Assembly (NCBI RefSeq): GCF_001507435.1
Contig: NZ_LMWH01000205.1
Coordinates: 47,464-111,463 of the forward strand
Length of the DNA: 64,000 nucleotides
Source: Streptomyces sp. NRRL F-5122
Lineage (GTDB): Bacteria > Actinomycetota > Actinomycetes > Streptomycetales > Streptomycetaceae
Reading direction: 5' to 3'
In this document: in pieces, positions 52,216-60,598 of the stretch
Position numbering within the stretch: position 1 is the first letter of the stretch
Layout of the letters: every line of letters starts with the position of its first letter
The notes under the pieces: model-generated
What the model was told of the DNA's origin: nothing
Seen by the model: only the letters and a program-made list of their open reading frames with translations
Databases searched by the model: none
Translations under genes and position numbers: made by a program

Positions 52216-52953
52216 ATGCACGGAATCAGGGACAAAGTGGTGGCGATCACGGGAGCCGGCAGCGGCATCGGCGAGGCGACCGCGCTGCTGCTCGCGGAAC
52301 GCGGCGCGCGACTTGTGCTGGGTGCTCGCCGCTCCGAGCGCCTGGAGGCGGTGGTGACCCGGATCAAGAAGGCGGGTGGCGAGGCTGTTCGGCTGCGCAC
52401 CGATGTGACCCGGCGGAACGATCTGCGGGCCCTGGTGGCGCTGGCCGGTGACCGCTTCGGCCGGCTCGACGTGCTCGTGAGCAATGCCGGGGTCGGCACG
52501 ATCTCACCGCTGGACGATCTGCGCGTCGACGAGTGGGACCGGATGGTGGACGTCAACGTGAAGGGCCTGCTGCACGGAATCGGCGCCGCCCTTCCGGTCT
52601 TCCGTGCGCAGGGCTCGGGCCATTTCGTGGCCACCGCGTCCACGGCCGCGTTCCGCGTCGTGCCGAACATGGCGGTCTACGCCGGTACCAAGCTGGCGGT
52701 CCGGGCCATCTGCGAGGGGCTGCGCCAGGAAGCGGGCGACTGCCTGCGGGTGACCACCGTGTCACCCGGTATGACGGCCACCGACTTCGCCGAGGCGTCG
52801 ACCAACAGCCAGGTCAGGGCGGAGATCACGGCGATGCGCGACCGCATCGCGATCCCGCCCGACGCGATCGCCCGGGCCATCGCGTTCGCCGTCGAACAGC
52901 CCCCCACCGTCGACGTGAACGAAATCGTCGTACGGCCCACCGCCCAGAGCTGA
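52216..52953 (+). CDS. Short-chain dehydrogenase/reductase
   Basis: A 245-residue classical SDR. Cofactor motif VAITGAGSGIGEATALLLAE, NAG in VLVSNAGVGTISPL, catalytic Ser in FVATASTAAF, and YxxxK in MAVYAGTKLAVRAICEG. The Arg-Arg after the second strand (GARRSERLEAV) suggests NADP(H). GGAGAGGA lies before the ATG (MHGIRDKVVA). Divergent from, and probably regulated by, the XRE/MmyB protein. Substrate not predictable. Confidence 0.92.
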   Translation: MHGIRDKVVAITGAGSGIGEATALLLAERGARLVLGARRSERLEAVVTRIKKAGGEAVRLRTDVTRRNDLRALVALAGDRFGRLDVLVSNAGVGTISPLDDLRVDEWDRMVDVNVKGLLHGIGAALPVFRAQGSGHFVATASTAAFRVVPNMAVYAGTKLAVRAICEGLRQEAGDCLRVTTVSPGMTATDFAEASTNSQVRAEITAMRDRIAIPPDAIARAIAFAVEQPPTVDVNEIVVRPTAQS

Positions 52954-53067
52954 ACCGCACCCGGTAGCCGCGGAGCGCGCCTTCCTCCCGGGACCGTACT
53001 GCTCCGTGCGGCGGCAGGCGGGGCACCGGGTGACAATGGAACACCCCGCACCTGCGAGGTGGTGGCG

Positions 53068-54345
53068 ATGTCCGCATGGCATCTGCGCGACTACCACGAT
53101 GACGATCTCGACCAGGCGATCCAGATCTGGGACCAGAGCCGGCCGGCCGACGAGCGGCCCGCCTTCCCGGTCTCCGAGGTGATGGCCGCGGTCGAGAGCG
53201 GTCAGACCGCGGTGGTCGCGGTCGTCGGTGACGAACTGGTCGGCATGGCCGTGGCGCAGGCGCACGGCAAACGCGCCTGGATCCTGCTGGTCGCGCTCGC
53301 CGCCCGGTGGCGCGAGCGCGGGATCGGCAGCGCCCTCCTGGCCGAACTGGAACGACGGCTGCGGGCGCGCGGCGTGCGCCGCATCAGCGCCCTGCTGCCC
53401 GCCGACGCCGCCGGGACGAAGGCGCTCGACCACTCCGGCTTCCTGTCCCGCGACGATCTGACCTACTACGAGAAGCTCGAACCACGGGAGTCTGCCGACA
53501 CCGACGTGCTCCGGGCGCTGGGCGGCCGCATGCTGGCCGAGGGCCTGTGGAACCGGATGGCCGGGATGGAGCGGGAGAAGCAGGTCGTCGAGCGGCGGAT
53601 CGTGCTCCCGCTGACGGAGCCCGCGCTGGCCGACCGCTACGGTGTCGTCCCGCCGAAGGCGGTCATCCTGTTCGGGCCGCCGGGCACCGGGAAGACCAGC
53701 TTCGCCAAGGCCGTGGCCTCACGGGTCACCTGGCCGTTCGTGGAGCTCTTCCCGTCCCGGCTCGCGGCCGACACGAGCGAGGGGCTGGCCGCGGCACTGC
53801 GGGAGGTCTTCGCCGACCTGGTCGAACTGGACTCGGTCCTGCTCTTCATCGACGAGGTCGAGGAGATCGCGGGCGTGCGGTCGGGGCGGGCGGTCGACCC
53901 CGGCCACGGGGTGACCAACGAGCTGCTCAAACTCATCCCCAACTTCCGTGAGCACGATGCCCGGTTGCTGGTCTGCGCCACCAACTCGGTGCGTTCTCTG
54001 GACCCGGCGTTCCTGCGGCCGGGCCGGTTCGACTACGTCATCCCGATCGGGCCGCCGGACCCCACGGCTCGCGCCGCCATCTGGGTCCGCTACCTCAGGG
54101 CCGCCATCGACTCCGTGGACCTCTCGCGACTGGTGGAGGCCAGCGAGCTGTTCACCCCGGCCGACATCGAGTTCGCCGCGCGCAAGGGGGCCCAGGCGGC
54201 CTTCGAACGCGAAGTGACACATCGGCAGGGCGAACCGGCCACCACCGAGGACTACTTGACCGCCATCGCCGACACACGGCCGACTCTCACCGCGCGGGCG
54301 ATCGAGGAGTTCACCGAGGACATCGAGAAGTACAGCCGGCTCTGA
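53068..54345 (+). CDS. GNAT acetyltransferase fused to AAA+ ATPase
   Basis: A 425-residue fusion. Residues about 1-140 are a GNAT acetyltransferase with the acetyl-CoA motif ARWRERGIGSALLAELERRL. Residues about 150-425 are a classic AAA+ module: Walker A LFGPPGTGKTSFAKAVASRV (203-210), Walker B SVLLFIDEVEEI (Asp262-Glu263), sensor 1 LLVCATNSVRSLDPAF, arginine fingers in LRPGRFDYVIP, and sensor 2 PADIEFAARKGAQAAF. The ATPase is of the Cdc48/FtsH-like remodelling type, so the protein may unfold and acetylate a target. ATG with GAGG eight bases upstream; a GTG three codons earlier overlaps that site. Confidence 0.88.
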   Translation: MSAWHLRDYHDDDLDQAIQIWDQSRPADERPAFPVSEVMAAVESGQTAVVAVVGDELVGMAVAQAHGKRAWILLVALAARWRERGIGSALLAELERRLRARGVRRISALLPADAAGTKALDHSGFLSRDDLTYYEKLEPRESADTDVLRALGGRMLAEGLWNRMAGMEREKQVVERRIVLPLTEPALADRYGVVPPKAVILFGPPGTGKTSFAKAVASRVTWPFVELFPSRLAADTSEGLAAALREVFADLVELDSVLLFIDEVEEIAGVRSGRAVDPGHGVTNELLKLIPNFREHDARLLVCATNSVRSLDPAFLRPGRFDYVIPIGPPDPTARAAIWVRYLRAAIDSVDLSRLVEASELFTPADIEFAARKGAQAAFEREVTHRQGEPATTEDYLTAIADTRPTLTARAIEEFTEDIEKYSRL

Positions 54346-54783
54346 GGGCGGTCAACTGCGGTGCCGGGCAACCCTCGTGGGCGATAAGGTGGGATGTCCA
54401 CGGTGCACTGAGCCCATGCCCTCCTGTCGGCCGACCCGGCGGTCAGGGCGAAGCCGGCAGCAGGACGGCGCCCACCGACACTCAACCATGGCCGAAAAGC
54501 GCCGTCGAAAGCCACGCCCAGGAGTCCCGCCGGCTCCCGCGGCGGCCCGCGCGTCGCGTGCCCGGGCCTCGGCGCACGCGACTCCCGTCCCAGGTTCGTC
54601 CCTCGGACCGAGCTCACCAGGGACCCTCGCGGAGAGTGAAATGCTATTCACCGAAAGGTGATTGCACGCATTTTCTGAATTTCGTCGGCAGGGTACGGTC
54701 ATCACACCGCAGGAACGATTCTTCAGCGATAGATTCCCCCGAATGCCGGATAGCTTCCTCCGTATGGCGCTCGTTAGGTGATC
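54346..54783. other. Gene-free stretch with an AT-rich promoter-like section
   Basis: 438 bases. The first 280 are GC-rich and show no credible gene. From about 54635 to 54780 the GC content falls clearly (GCTATTCACCGAAAGG, GCATTTTCTGAATTTC), ending right before the small protein gene. This is the likely promoter of the small protein/DUF2637 pair and could mark horizontally acquired DNA. Confidence 0.5.
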
Positions 54784-54957
54784 GTGACTTGGAACGAACC
54801 GGAAGATCAGATCTCTGTCGGACGTGGAGCCGCTTGGCAGGATCCGACGGGCGGTGAGGCACTCGCCAGGGGCTGCTCGGACCTTCTTGAAGACTTCCTC
54901 AAGGAGATCGGCGACATGGAAAGCGAATACCTGCGCGCCATGGACGGAGCGTCCTGA
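54784..54957 (+). CDS. Small acidic protein upstream of DUF2637 gene
   Basis: A 57-residue frame starting at GTG (VTWNEPEDQISVGRG), with an acidic helical C-terminus (SDLLEDFLKEIGDMESEYL). Support: codon third positions become strongly GC-biased through the frame, it ends 22 bases before the ribosome site and start of the next gene, and it begins just downstream of an AT-rich promoter-like patch. Another GTG six bases earlier is possible. I do not recognise a family. It may be a co-transcribed partner of the DUF2637 protein. Confidence 0.5.
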   Translation: MTWNEPEDQISVGRGAAWQDPTGGEALARGCSDLLEDFLKEIGDMESEYLRAMDGAS

Positions 54958-54979
54958 CGAGGGCGCGGAGGAGCTGAGA

Positions 54980-55702
54980 ATGGACAGGCTTCAAGGCGAG
55001 CCAGGCCTCTACGACATTCAGTTCGACCTGAGAACGGATTACGACCCACCGGGGCGTCATCCTTACACCGTCGATCCCCTGGAGGTGCATCACGCCTGGG
55101 GCTCACCCGCCCCCGACATGGCACCGAGCGGCTGGGATCCGGACGAGGAACTGGCCCAGATGCTGTCCACGGCGACCGGAGTGGACCCCGCTCCGCCCTC
55201 GATGGACGGGCAGCACCGCCACCGGATCGACCGTCGGCGCCCCCGGCCGGGTGCACACATCCTCGACAGCGGCCAGAAAGTCACCCCTGCCACGATCCTG
55301 GTCGCCACCATCGCCGCCTGCGCGGTGGCCATGCTCGGCTGGTCCATCGCCTACTCCTACGCCCAGCTGCGCGCCATCGCCTCGACGGTGCTTCCCGAGC
55401 CTCTGGCGCAGTGGTGGCCGCTGACGGTGTACGGGCCGTGGTTCGTGGCGGCCCTCTCCGTCCTGCGGGCCGCCTTCCAGCACCGGACCGCCCGGCGGTC
55501 GTGGGTGGTCGTCCTCGTCGCCTCCGCCACGGCCGTTGCGCTGTGCATCGGCAACTCGGAACACAGCCTGCTGGCGATGGTGATCGTGGGAATCCCGCCG
55601 GTCACCGCGCTGGTCTGCTTCCGGGAGCTGGTCGGCCAGGTGTCGTGCAAATACCGCCCCAGGCATGCGGCACCCGGCAAGGAGCAGTCGCCCGGCGGCT
55701 GA
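54980..55702 (+). CDS. DUF2637 (Spd/transfer-like) membrane protein
   Basis: A 240-residue protein with a hydrophilic N-terminus (about 95 residues), then about four transmembrane helices between residues 100 and 220 (ATILVATIAACAVAMLGWSI, WWPLTVYGPWFVAALSVLRA, WVVVLVASATAVALCIG, VIVGIPPVTALVCFRELVGQ). The region VTPATILVATIAACAVAMLG...SYAQLRAIA and the GPWFVAALSVLRAAFQHR motif fit DUF2637, a domain common on Streptomyces conjugative elements and also on the chromosome. GGAGGAG lies 7 bases before the ATG. It is followed by a 23-bp perfect terminator stem. Confidence 0.8.
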   Translation: MDRLQGEPGLYDIQFDLRTDYDPPGRHPYTVDPLEVHHAWGSPAPDMAPSGWDPDEELAQMLSTATGVDPAPPSMDGQHRHRIDRRRPRPGAHILDSGQKVTPATILVATIAACAVAMLGWSIAYSYAQLRAIASTVLPEPLAQWWPLTVYGPWFVAALSVLRAAFQHRTARRSWVVVLVASATAVALCIGNSEHSLLAMVIVGIPPVTALVCFRELVGQVSCKYRPRHAAPGKEQSPGG

Positions 55703-55752
55703 CACGAGGACCCGACCTGCCGGCACCGCGGTGGCACACGGGAGGACACGGT

Positions 55753-55805
55753 CGGACACACGGAACGGCACCCGCCGCACGAGCGGGTGCCGTTCCGTGT
55801 GTCCG
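55753..55805. terminator. Perfect 23-bp stem bidirectional terminator
   Basis: The arm 55753-55775 (starting CGGACACACGG, ending CACCCGC) is exactly complementary to 55783-55805, with the 7-base loop CGCACGA. It lies between the convergent DUF2637 and pseudo-subtilase genes, 51 bases after one stop and 18 after the other. Confidence 0.9.
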
Positions 55806-55823
55806 CGCCCGTCCCGCGGGCCG

Positions 55824-57560
55824 TCAACCGGCCAGGGACGGGACGAACGGCGACAGAGCCGGAGCGAGCTGTACACCTGGGGCCAGCCCGAGGGCGACGA
55901 GGGCGTCGGGCAGACCGCGTCCGACGCGCGCCGCCTCCATCGTGCCGGGGGCGGCCAGAGCGCGGCAGCTCGTGGCGATGATCTGGAACAGGTGCTGCAC
56001 CCGCCCGGGACCACGCGGCAGCAGCTGGCCGTGGAAGTCCTCGTGGTGGGCGAGGACAAGGGCAGCGAGACCCGCGACATGGGCCGAGGCAGTGCCGGTG
56101 CCGTCGAGGGACGCGTATCCGCCGCCCGGCGCGCACGACAGGACCGCGACGCCCGGGGCGGCGGCGTCGACCCCGGGGCCGTAGCCGCTGAACGGCGCGG
56201 CGAACAGTCCTTCCGGTGTCAACGGCGGCCCCGTGTGGGTCGCTTGGGAGGTGTCCGGGGGGAACGAGCCGTAGACCCCCAGCGCACCCACCGCGAACAC
56301 GGTGGGCAGCGAGCCGGGGAAGGCGACCGGGCCGCCCGTGTCGCCCGCGGGGGCGACGCAGGCGATCCCCGCCGCGTTGGCGTCGGCCAGCTTGTGGGAG
56401 ACCAGTGACGAGGGGTATGGCGTCGCCACGGCGATGTTGGCGATGTCCACTTCACGATCGATGCAGTGGTCCAGGGCGGCGATCAGGTCGCTGAAGTGCC
56501 CGCCGGGCATCACCTCGCACACCTCGATCTCGGCGTCGACGGCGATGCCGATGACACCCTTGCCGGTGTCGGCCCCGGCGATGACGCCCGCGGCGTGCGT
56601 GCCGCTGCCCATCACGTCGTGGGCCCAGCCGTCGGCCGTACCGTGCACGAGATCGACTCCGGAACGCACCCGCTGCTTCAGGTCGGGATGGTCGGCGCTG
56701 ACGCCCGACCCGATGACCGCGATCCTGACGCCGAAGGCGCGGAAGGTGGGAGGCAGCCGGTCCAGGCGCATGGCCTGCTGGCCCCAGCCGTACTGCTGCC
56801 GCTCCTCGAGCTCCGGGTACGCCTTGGCCAGCGGCGTCAGCATGACCAGGTTCTCCTGGGTCTCCGACAGGTCGGGGCGGTGGATCCAGCGGTCGTTGTA
56901 ACCGCCCACGGGCCGGACGTACAGCGACCGAACGGACTCGACGGTGTCCGTCGCCAGCGTCACGGTGGCCGTGCCGTCGGCCCCGGTGATGCCCTGGCCC
57001 GGCCAGGTCGCCCCGATCAGGAACACCGCGGCGCCGGAGAGCGGTTCGCCGTCCGGGCCGCAGACGCGCAGCGTGATCTCCACAGGGCGTCCCAGGGACA
57101 GGACCAGCCCCGGATCACGCAGCGGCAGGGTCCCCGCGGTGGGCATGGCGGCGAGTCCGGTCCCGGCCAGCGGCAGGTCCGGTTCGATGTGCACATGCAG
57201 CGACCGCATCGCCGGCACCTGCGCCTCGGCCGCCTCGACGACCGCGATCTCCGGGCAGGAGGGGTGCACCCCGGCCGACTGCAGCCTCTCCGCGGGCCGG
57301 AGTCTGCGGATCACCCTCACCTCGGGCATCCGCTCCAGCCGGTCGCACACCGCGTCCATGCCCAGTTCGGGCACTCCCGGTGGGAGCAGATGCTGCGGCA
57401 GCGGCGTCACCATGTACCGCTCCCGGCGCGGATGCACCGCGATCGGTGACGGCGCGCCCTTCTTGCGCGGCGCCGCGTCCTTCCCCTCGGGCCCCGGCCC
57501 GCCCGCCCCTGCGCCCTCGGACCCGCCCTCGCGGCTGTGTCCGGGCTTTTCCTTGACCAT
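55824..57560 (-). CDS. Catalytically dead subtilisin-fold (S8) protein
   Basis: A 578-residue protein. Residues about 1-50 are disordered; about 50-115 is a helical/basic segment with MVTPLPQHLLPPGVPEL; about 155-225 is an Ig/carboxypeptidase-like beta domain (RPVEITLRVCGPDGEPLSGA). About 265-550 is a clear S8 subtilase fold. Yet all triad positions are changed: Asp is Gly284 (IAVIGSGVSADHPDL, normally VIDSG), His is Ser319 (GSGTHAAG, normally HGTHVAG), Ser is Gly489 (DGTGTASAHVAG, normally GTSMASPHVAG); the oxyanion Asn is Asp407 (APAGDTGG). No signal peptide. It should bind peptide without cutting. The start ATG has AGGTGG five bases upstream; GTG or ATG further upstream are alternatives. 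Confidence 0.85.
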   Translation of the reverse strand: MVKEKPGHSREGGSEGAGAGGPGPEGKDAAPRKKGAPSPIAVHPRRERYMVTPLPQHLLPPGVPELGMDAVCDRLERMPEVRVIRRLRPAERLQSAGVHPSCPEIAVVEAAEAQVPAMRSLHVHIEPDLPLAGTGLAAMPTAGTLPLRDPGLVLSLGRPVEITLRVCGPDGEPLSGAAVFLIGATWPGQGITGADGTATVTLATDTVESVRSLYVRPVGGYNDRWIHRPDLSETQENLVMLTPLAKAYPELEERQQYGWGQQAMRLDRLPPTFRAFGVRIAVIGSGVSADHPDLKQRVRSGVDLVHGTADGWAHDVMGSGTHAAGVIAGADTGKGVIGIAVDAEIEVCEVMPGGHFSDLIAALDHCIDREVDIANIAVATPYPSSLVSHKLADANAAGIACVAPAGDTGGPVAFPGSLPTVFAVGALGVYGSFPPDTSQATHTGPPLTPEGLFAAPFSGYGPGVDAAAPGVAVLSCAPGGGYASLDGTGTASAHVAGLAALVLAHHEDFHGQLLPRGPGRVQHLFQIIATSCRALAAPGTMEAARVGRGLPDALVALGLAPGVQLAPALSPFVPSLAG

Positions 57561-57689
57561 CACGTCCACCTTCACCACGGAAATGTCGTCCTTGCTCCTG
57601 ATCCGGCGACGGGCGGCTCGCGCTTCCACGGTGATGCGGTGTGCCCGGGAACCGGTCCCGTGGCACACCGCATCGCGCGCCGCCAGGGG

Positions 57690-58130
57690 TCAGCCGATAC
57701 CGAAGGGCTGACCCATCTGGCCGTAACCGAAGCCGGGCTGCTGGTGCTGCGGGAACGACTGGCCGAACGACTGCTGGCCGCCCGACTGCTGGCCGCCCCA
57801 CTGCTGCATGCCCTGCTGGCTCTGCTGCAGCAGGGTCACGATGGCGGTGGGCAGCGCCTGCTGCACGGACTGCTCCACGGCCTGCCGGATGCCCGCGTGC
57901 AGCGTGTGGTGCAGCGCAAGAGCGAGGTAGGGGTGTGCCTGCTGGGCCATGCCCTGCTGCTGGAGCTGCTGCTGAACCTGCTGAATCTGCTGCAGCTGCT
58001 GCTGCATGCGCTGGGCGATCTGCTGGCTCGCCTGCTGACAGGCCTGCTGGATCGACTGTTGGACGATCTGCGCGATCTGCTGCTGCGAGCCGGTCTGCTG
58101 CATGGGCTGGATTCCGGTCATCACCGACAT
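57690..58130 (-). CDS. Glutamine-rich low-complexity protein
   Basis: A 146-residue protein that is about one-third glutamine. Residues about 10-65 are a near-continuous Gln-rich coiled-coil/amyloid-like tract (QQIAQIVQQSIQQACQQASQ, MQQQLQQIQQVQQQLQQQ). A hydrophobic helix pair follows (HPYLALALHHTLHAGIRQAV) and a C-terminal Gln/Gly/Phe tail (FGQSFPQHQQPGFGYGQM). It starts MSVMTGIQPMQQ with GGAG six bases upstream. It lies 129 bases before the pseudo-subtilase gene in the same direction, so the two are probably one operon and could interact. Confidence 0.8.
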   Translation of the reverse strand: MSVMTGIQPMQQTGSQQQIAQIVQQSIQQACQQASQQIAQRMQQQLQQIQQVQQQLQQQGMAQQAHPYLALALHHTLHAGIRQAVEQSVQQALPTAIVTLLQQSQQGMQQWGGQQSGGQQSFGQSFPQHQQPGFGYGQMGQPFGIG

Positions 58131-58787
58131 GAATGCTCCATTCGCGGCATCATGGGGGAAGCCGACATACGAATCTATGTTGGCTTTGTCGGGAGAAGTC
58201 CGACGCCCTGAAGCTAAGTTGGCGCCGCCCCGACCGCAATCCGATGGGCACCCGGCGAGGGACACGCCGGTCGAGGGGCGCGGACGCGCACGCCACACGG
58301 TTTCCCTGGCCCGGGCCGCTCCCGGGGTCCGCGGTCGCCCATGCGGGTGGCTTCCGGAAGGTCGGGCGTGTCGCCCTCGCACCGCCCGCCACCCGGGTGA
58401 CGGCCTCCGCGGCACGGGGGGGCTCCCCCGGTACGGCGGCTCCGGGCAGCGAGCCATGGCGGCCCGTGTCGGCGCCGGGTCCCCGTTGCACCGGTCGGGG
58501 TACGGCGGCCCGTACGTCACCGCGGACCGCCCGCCACCCACGGTGGCCTGCCCGAACTCCGCGTGGCGGCAACTTCCGCTCTCCGCACGGGAGTTCATGG
58601 AGACGTCGGGGGACACTCCCGAGTGCCGACAGGCCTGATCGACGACAGGCCCGATCGACGACGCCCGCGAGGTCACTCCGCACCGGGCGGGGCCGGCGTC
58701 GCACTCGCGCTCGCGGACATCCGCTCCGAGGGTTGTCCGGTGCGCCCCGCGGTCGCACGGCTGCCGGGCCGGGACCGCGGTCGGGAA
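58131..58787. other. Gene-free 657-base region
   Basis: Between the Gln-rich protein gene and the VOC gene. Long frames exist on both strands but are Arg/Pro-rich translations of GC-biased DNA without start signals or homology-like sequence. The AT-richer stretch at about 58125-58220 next to the Gln-rich gene probably contains its promoter. I see nothing else that I can support. Confidence 0.5.
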
Positions 58788-59174
58788 TCAGTCCTCGCCG
58801 CTCCCGTACGGCCTGGTGAGGATCTCCAGGTTGTGTCCGTTCGGGTCGTCGAAGTACGCCCCGCGGCCGCCGTCGTTGTGGTTGATCTCTCCGGGACGGT
58901 TGTGGTGCGGGTCCGCCCAGTACGTCAGGCCCGCGTCCCGGACCCGGCCGAAGATCGCGTCGAAGTCGTCCTCGGAGACCAGGAACGCATAGTGCTGCGG
59001 AGTGATCGAATCGTCGGAGTCCATGAAGTCCAGCGTCACGCCGTTCGGCATCTGCACCGGCATGAACGGGCCGTACTGCGGTTCCACCTGCAGACCCAGC
59101 AGATCCGCGAGGAACCGTGCGGATGCCGTCTTGTCGTGGGCGGCGACGATCGTGTGGTTGAGTTCGACTGCCAT
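58788..59174 (-). CDS. VOC/glyoxalase-fold protein
   Basis: A 128-residue vicinal-oxygen-chelate domain protein made of two beta-alpha-beta-beta-beta units (MAVELNHTIVAAHDKTASAR; TPQHYAFLVSEDDFDAIFGR; YFDDPNGHNLEILTRPYG). Metal-type residues are His8, His in QHYAF and Glu in HNLEIL. Such proteins act as dioxygenases, glyoxalases or antibiotic-binding resistance proteins. ATG with GGAGG eight bases upstream; the longer frame upstream is not coding. Monocistronic. Confidence 0.9.
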   Translation of the reverse strand: MAVELNHTIVAAHDKTASARFLADLLGLQVEPQYGPFMPVQMPNGVTLDFMDSDDSITPQHYAFLVSEDDFDAIFGRVRDAGLTYWADPHHNRPGEINHNDGGRGAYFDDPNGHNLEILTRPYGSGED

Positions 59175-59341
59175 GGTCGGGCCTCCTTCCCCCTCGGTGC
59201 CAGGACCACTTCTCACGCTAGGCGGCCGCACGGCCGAAAACATCGGTCTCTGGTCCCGTCCCGCTCCTACCCGCGACCGAGACCCGGGCCGTCGGAGACC
59301 GGAGGGGCAAGCCCATGACATGAGGTGCGGGACACGGCTGT

Positions 59342-59377
59342 ACGGCGTGAGGCGGCCGCGGGGCCGCCTCACGCCGT
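59342..59377 (-). terminator. Perfect 16-bp stem terminator of the alcohol dehydrogenase gene
   Basis: ACGGCGTGAGGCGGCC, loop GCGG, GGCCGCCTCACGCCGT. It lies 14 bases beyond the stop of the leftward dehydrogenase gene. Confidence 0.9.
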
Positions 59378-59390
59378 GATCACCGATTCC

Positions 59391-60431
59391 TCAGATGGTG
59401 GCCGTGTCGATCACGAACCGGTACCGGACATCGCTGCTCAGTACCCGCTCGTACGCGTCGTTGATCTCGGACGCGCCGATCAGCTCGATCTCGGCGCCGA
59501 TGCCGTGCTCGGCGCAGAAGTCCAGCATCTCCTGGGTCTCGCGGATGCCACCGATGGCGGAGCCGGCGAGGGTCTTGCGGCCCGAGATCAGCGAGAACAG
59601 GTTGAACGAGATCGGCTCCTCGGGCGCACCCACGTTCACCAGCGCGCCGTCCGGCTTCAGCAGCGAGAGGAAGGCGCCGAAGTCCAGCGGCGCCGACACG
59701 GTCGAGACGATCAGGTCGAACGAGCCGCGCAGCTGCTCGAAGGTCGTCGGGTCGCTGGTGGCGTGGTAGTGGTCGGCACCCAGCTTCAGCCCGTCGTCCT
59801 TCTTGCGCAGGGACTGGGAGAGCACGGTCACCTCGGCGCCCATGGCGTGGGCGATCTTGACGGCCATGTGCCCCAGGCCGCCCATGCCGAGGACGGCGAC
59901 CTTCCTGCCGGGGCCCGCGTTCCAGTGCCGGAGCGGCGAGTACGTGGTGATCCCGGCGCACAGCAGCGGGGCGGCCACGTCGAGGGAGAGACCGTCGGGG
60001 ATGCGCACGGTGAAGTTCTCGTCGACGACGATCTTCTCGGAGTAGCCGCCGTAGGTGGGCTCGCCGTTCTTGTCGAGGGCGTTGTACGTGCCGACATTGC
60101 CCTTCAGGCAGTACTGCTCGAGGCCGGCCCGGCAGTTCTCGCACTCGCGGCAGGAGTCGACCATGCAGCCGACGCCCACCCGGTCCCCGACCTTGAACTT
60201 GGTCACGCCGGAACCGACCGCGGAGACGATGCCAGCGATCTCGTGCCCCGGAACCATCGGGAAGATCGCGTCGCCCCAGCCCTCACGGGCCTGGTGGATG
60301 TCCGAGTGGCAGATGCCGGCGAACTTGATGTCGATCAGTACGTCGAACTCGCCGACCTCGCGGCGCTCGATCGTGGTGCGCTCGAGCGGGGCCTTGGCGG
60401 CGGGCGCGGCGTACGCAGCAACGGTGGTCAT
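59391..60431 (-). CDS. Zinc-dependent alcohol dehydrogenase (cinnamyl-alcohol/YahK type)
   Basis: A 346-residue medium-chain dehydrogenase. Catalytic zinc site [15 protein letters not shown] and [13 protein letters not shown]; structural zinc Cys cluster [20 protein letters not shown]; Rossmann loop [20 protein letters not shown]. The sequence matches the NADP-dependent YahK/CAD group acting on a broad range of aldehydes. Divergent from an XRE/MmyB regulator, in the same layout as the SDR pair at 52 kb. Confidence 0.93.
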   Translation of the reverse strand: MTTVAAYAAPAAKAPLERTTIERREVGEFDVLIDIKFAGICHSDIHQAREGWGDAIFPMVPGHEIAGIVSAVGSGVTKFKVGDRVGVGCMVDSCRECENCRAGLEQYCLKGNVGTYNALDKNGEPTYGGYSEKIVVDENFTVRIPDGLSLDVAAPLLCAGITTYSPLRHWNAGPGRKVAVLGMGGLGHMAVKIAHAMGAEVTVLSQSLRKKDDGLKLGADHYHATSDPTTFEQLRGSFDLIVSTVSAPLDFGAFLSLLKPDGALVNVGAPEEPISFNLFSLISGRKTLAGSAIGGIRETQEMLDFCAEHGIGAEIELIGASEINDAYERVLSSDVRYRFVIDTATI

Positions 60432-60598
60432 GCCGGATTTCTCCTTGAGGGTCGCGTGCCCGGCTGCCTTCCACCGGGCACGGCGTCCAGCCTGCCGGAG
60501 GGCACCGGCTCCACCCAGGCCACGGCTTTGTGTACGTCGGCCGTTCGTACCACCGAGGGGGTCAGGCTCATGGGCGTACGACCAGGAATACTGGACGT

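Noticed and set aside
55824..57560. An active subtilisin-like protease
   Set aside because: Motif alignment shows all three catalytic residues and the oxyanion Asn replaced, although the fold is kept.
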